Shown: piece by piece, positions 62,222-64,000 of the stretch
Layout: each line of letters starts with the position of its first letter
Position numbering within the stretch: the first letter of the stretch is position 1
Assembly: GCA_017429475.1 (NCBI GenBank)
Contig: JAFROX010000005.1
Span: forward strand, 1 to 64,000
Reading direction: 5' to 3'
DNA: 64,000 bases
DNA from: Bacteroidales bacterium
GTDB taxonomy: Bacteria; Bacteroidota; Bacteroidia; Bacteroidales; UBA932
Notes under the pieces: model-generated
Told to the model about the DNA's origin: nothing
The model's input: the letters and a program-made list of their open reading frames with translations, nothing else
Database searches by the model: none
Program-made: the position numbers and the translations under genes

Positions 62222-62229
62222 CTTAAGTC

Positions 62230-63405
62230 TTACATCCCGGCCCGTCGGATGACTAGTCTTATCGCCTCGGGATGTGCGGTTGCAAAGGCTGCGGCATCAT
62301 CCACGACACACGCGAGGTATCCGCCGCCTCCGGCACCCGGCATCTTCCAGGCCAGCACTCCAGGCTCAGCGCTGTATTTATCGATCACTTCCTGCACGCC
62401 CGGCTGTATCATCGCCGGGAATATCGCAACCTGCGCCTCGAACGAAGCGCGGTAAGCTGCAGCGAAGCCGGCAAGGTCGCGCGCAAGAATCGCGTTCCAG
62501 CAAGCCCCGGCAGCCGAAGCCAGCGCCTGCACCTTCTCGAGAGTAATGTCCTTCCCCTCCACCACGGAACATCCCGGCCGGCGCGGCTCCATCGGAACCA
62601 TCGCCAGATGCTCCTCCAGCCAGCGCAGAACTGCCTCATCAGAGCATAGATCTATCTTCTCTGGCCAGAAACGCCCGTTATAGTAGTGTCTGCAAAGTCC
62701 CGGCACGCAAATGCCTATCGCATCCTGTGCACCGCTGGTAATGCCGTCGGAACGCTCGGGGTCGTTCTCGAAGCAGAACACCAGCTTGGCCAGCATCTCG
62801 GGATCCATATTGGGCAGCTGATAGGGCCAAATCTTGCGGATCATATTGCGCGTGGACGTGGCCAGTCCGCAGCGCTCACGGATCTCGAACGTTGGCTCCA
62901 GCGAAATGGTGATGGCCCAGCCCGGAGTAAAACAAGATACATACGGCTGGTCTATCCACGTTCCTGCAAGGTCCAGACGGGTAGGCACCCTGCTGGAAAC
63001 CTGCTTGAGCGCCGTGGACGAGCGAGCCTCCAAGCCCTCGGACGGCAAGCGCTTAAGCACGACATATTCCATCCCGCGCTCGCGGCACAGCTGTTCCTTT
63101 TCGGCAGAGCCGCCATCCTCGTTCACCACCAGTATATCCGGCTTCACTATGTCCAGCGTGGGAATGAAATCCAGCACGCCGTTGCCAGCATTGATGTAGG
63201 CATCCTTCACGTAGCGTATGCTCTTGACCATAAACAGCCGCTCCTGCTCGCTATAGACGGTCTTGTGATGCTTGTAGCCGAGAATCGTGGCGTCGCTGCC
63301 GATGCCCACATACAGGTCCCCATACTCCGCCGCCTGACGGAAAAACTCTACGTGCCCGCTGTGCAGCAGGTCATAACATCCCGAAACAAATACTTTTTTT
63401 GCCAT
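62230..63405 (-). CDS. Fused cytidylyltransferase-like and GHMP-kinase-like protein
   Basis: A 391-residue protein. Residues about 1-135 are a nucleotidyltransferase of the glycerol-3-phosphate cytidylyltransferase type, with GCYDLLHSGHVEFF (HSGH at 15-18) and RSSTALK near 128-134. Residues about 138-391 are GHMP-kinase-like: RLDLAGTWIDQP, GITSGAQDAIGI (about 221-232) and the C-terminal MPGAGGGGYLACVV. Together they could phosphorylate a sugar at C1 and then activate it with a nucleotide, as Fkp does for fucose with unrelated domains. The sugar is unknown. The gene precedes the mutarotase, with REP hairpins between. Confidence 0.82.
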   Translation of the reverse strand: MAKKVFVSGCYDLLHSGHVEFFRQAAEYGDLYVGIGSDATILGYKHHKTVYSEQERLFMVKSIRYVKDAYINAGNGVLDFIPTLDIVKPDILVVNEDGGSAEKEQLCRERGMEYVVLKRLPSEGLEARSSTALKQVSSRVPTRLDLAGTWIDQPYVSCFTPGWAITISLEPTFEIRERCGLATSTRNMIRKIWPYQLPNMDPEMLAKLVFCFENDPERSDGITSGAQDAIGICVPGLCRHYYNGRFWPEKIDLCSDEAVLRWLEEHLAMVPMEPRRPGCSVVEGKDITLEKVQALASAAGACWNAILARDLAGFAAAYRASFEAQVAIFPAMIQPGVQEVIDKYSAEPGVLAWKMPGAGGGGYLACVVDDAAAFATAHPEAIRLVIRRAGM

Positions 63406-64000
63406 TTAATCTTGTTTGGATTCTCCCTTCCGAACTCTTTTTACAGTATGTTTGATCTTTCCTATGATGAAATTCAACTCTAGAGAAGACTCTGTTTCAG
63501 ATGTTTCCATATCCGGCATCACTATATCAGTCAACACCTCTCCAAAATGTTTCATCTTAATCTTCTGAACCTCCTTGTCTGACTCACTGTGCAACTCCTT
63601 CAATTCTCGCTTGAGATTATGCACTTTGGCAAATGTCTCGATTATAGCCAAAGTCGCACTTGTAGCCCGCTGGGATTTCAATATTGTAGCCATCATATAC
63701 AATCCCTTTTCAGTAAAGGCTTTATAATTATATTTCGTATGGTGGCCTCTTCCTCTTGTCGCCTGCTCTAAGGTCAAATTTTTTGATCTTAAAGCGGATG
63801 TCTCTTCATCGGTTAAAAACAATACATAGCCATCGGGAAACTTTTGTGGATTGTTGCGTACAGCCTGATTCACTTCTCTCGTCTCTACTCCGTACAACAC
63901 AGCCACATCCCTGTCTAACAGCACTCGCTGATTGCGTATCTCCACAATCTTCTCTTCCACTTCCTCGGCACTTATCAGTACCCGACCGGAATCTTTCTTC
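63406..64000 (-). CDS. ORF6N-domain protein, 5' end beyond the window
   Basis: The frame is open to the right edge, reading KKDSGRVLISAEEVEEKIVEIRNQRVL, so the true start lies outside; a GTG at 63960 is possible but less likely. The N-terminal ORF6N domain (about the first 90 visible residues, with LLDRDVAVLYGVETREVNQAVRNN) is a DNA-binding module common in phage and plasmid-derived regulators. The C-terminal part is a charged coiled coil. The base composition is clearly more AT-rich than its neighbours, which suggests transfer. Its stop lies one base before the fusion gene start. Confidence 0.85.
   Translation of the reverse strand, partial: KKDSGRVLISAEEVEEKIVEIRNQRVLLDRDVAVLYGVETREVNQAVRNNPQKFPDGYVLFLTDEETSALRSKNLTLEQATRGRGHHTKYNYKAFTEKGLYMMATILKSQRATSATLAIIETFAKVHNLKRELKELHSESDKEVQKIKMKHFGEVLTDIVMPDMETSETESSLELNFIIGKIKHTVKRVRKGESKQD

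Noticed and set aside
1..64000. tRNA and rRNA genes
   Set aside because: Spacers were scanned by eye for TTCGA-type T loops and cloverleaf arms, and no candidate was convincing; a tRNAscan run would settle it.

Overview
The window reads as a chromosome segment of a Bacteroidota member, most likely order Bacteroidales. This rests on promoters with -7 boxes of the form TAnnTTTG, a SusC-like TonB receptor paired with a DUF4249 lipoprotein, an S46 dipeptidyl-peptidase, glycine-lipid (GlsA/GlsB-type) acyltransferases, DAHP synthase fused to chorismate mutase, and a second EF-G with a degenerate GTPase centre. The DNA is moderately GC-rich and densely coded. I saw no rRNA, tRNA, CRISPR array, transposase or prophage. 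The strain cannot be named from sequence alone.

Layout. Positions 1-6560 (minus strand) hold the start of a Vat-like acetyltransferase cut by the window edge, the DUF4249/TonB-receptor pair, a glsA-glsB-like lipid pair and a rhodanese/metallo-beta-lactamase lipoprotein. Positions 6.8-23.6 kb form an amino-acid island. The plus-strand set is aroB, a fused aroD-aroA, and aroC. It converges with a ten-gene minus-strand run: metX, thrA, asd, lysC, dapB, dapA, ddh, pheA, tyrA, DAHP synthase-chorismate mutase. metY diverges from metX. Together they make chorismate and prephenate, and carry aspartate to homoserine/homocysteine and meso-diaminopimelate. aroE, aroK and lysA are not here.

Positions 23.5-35 kb hold a PldA-like barrel, rsmA, mutS, a family 2 glycoside hydrolase, deoD, an MscS channel, a histidine phosphatase (MINPP/phytase-like) and a repeat-rich lipoprotein. 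Positions 35-45.4 kb hold a sigma-54 activator with an LptE-like lipoprotein, secG, ychF, a tandem SGNH lipoprotein, aspS, a Mrp ATPase and a PspC-PadR-PspC regulatory operon. Positions 45.4-56.4 kb hold a nuclease, the S46 peptidase, an EF-G paralogue, a tRNA methyltransferase, a glycosyltransferase, a sigma-factor operon and transketolase. Positions 56.4-64 kb hold lepA, thyA-folA, an NSS transporter, a 650-bp gene-free palindrome cluster, an L-rhamnose mutarotase, a cytidylyltransferase/GHMP-kinase fusion and an edge-truncated ORF6N protein.

The observations most worth following are: a three-copy intergenic repeat family; the palindrome cluster at 61.1-61.8 kb; a structured leader with a 12-bp closing inverted repeat ahead of metX and its ten-gene run; nested inverted repeats over the PspC-PadR promoter; several degenerate or fused enzymes (EF-G-like, PldA-like, tandem SGNH, AroD-AroA, cytidylyltransferase-GHMP kinase); and several genes whose promoter box sits only 5-8 nt before the start codon.
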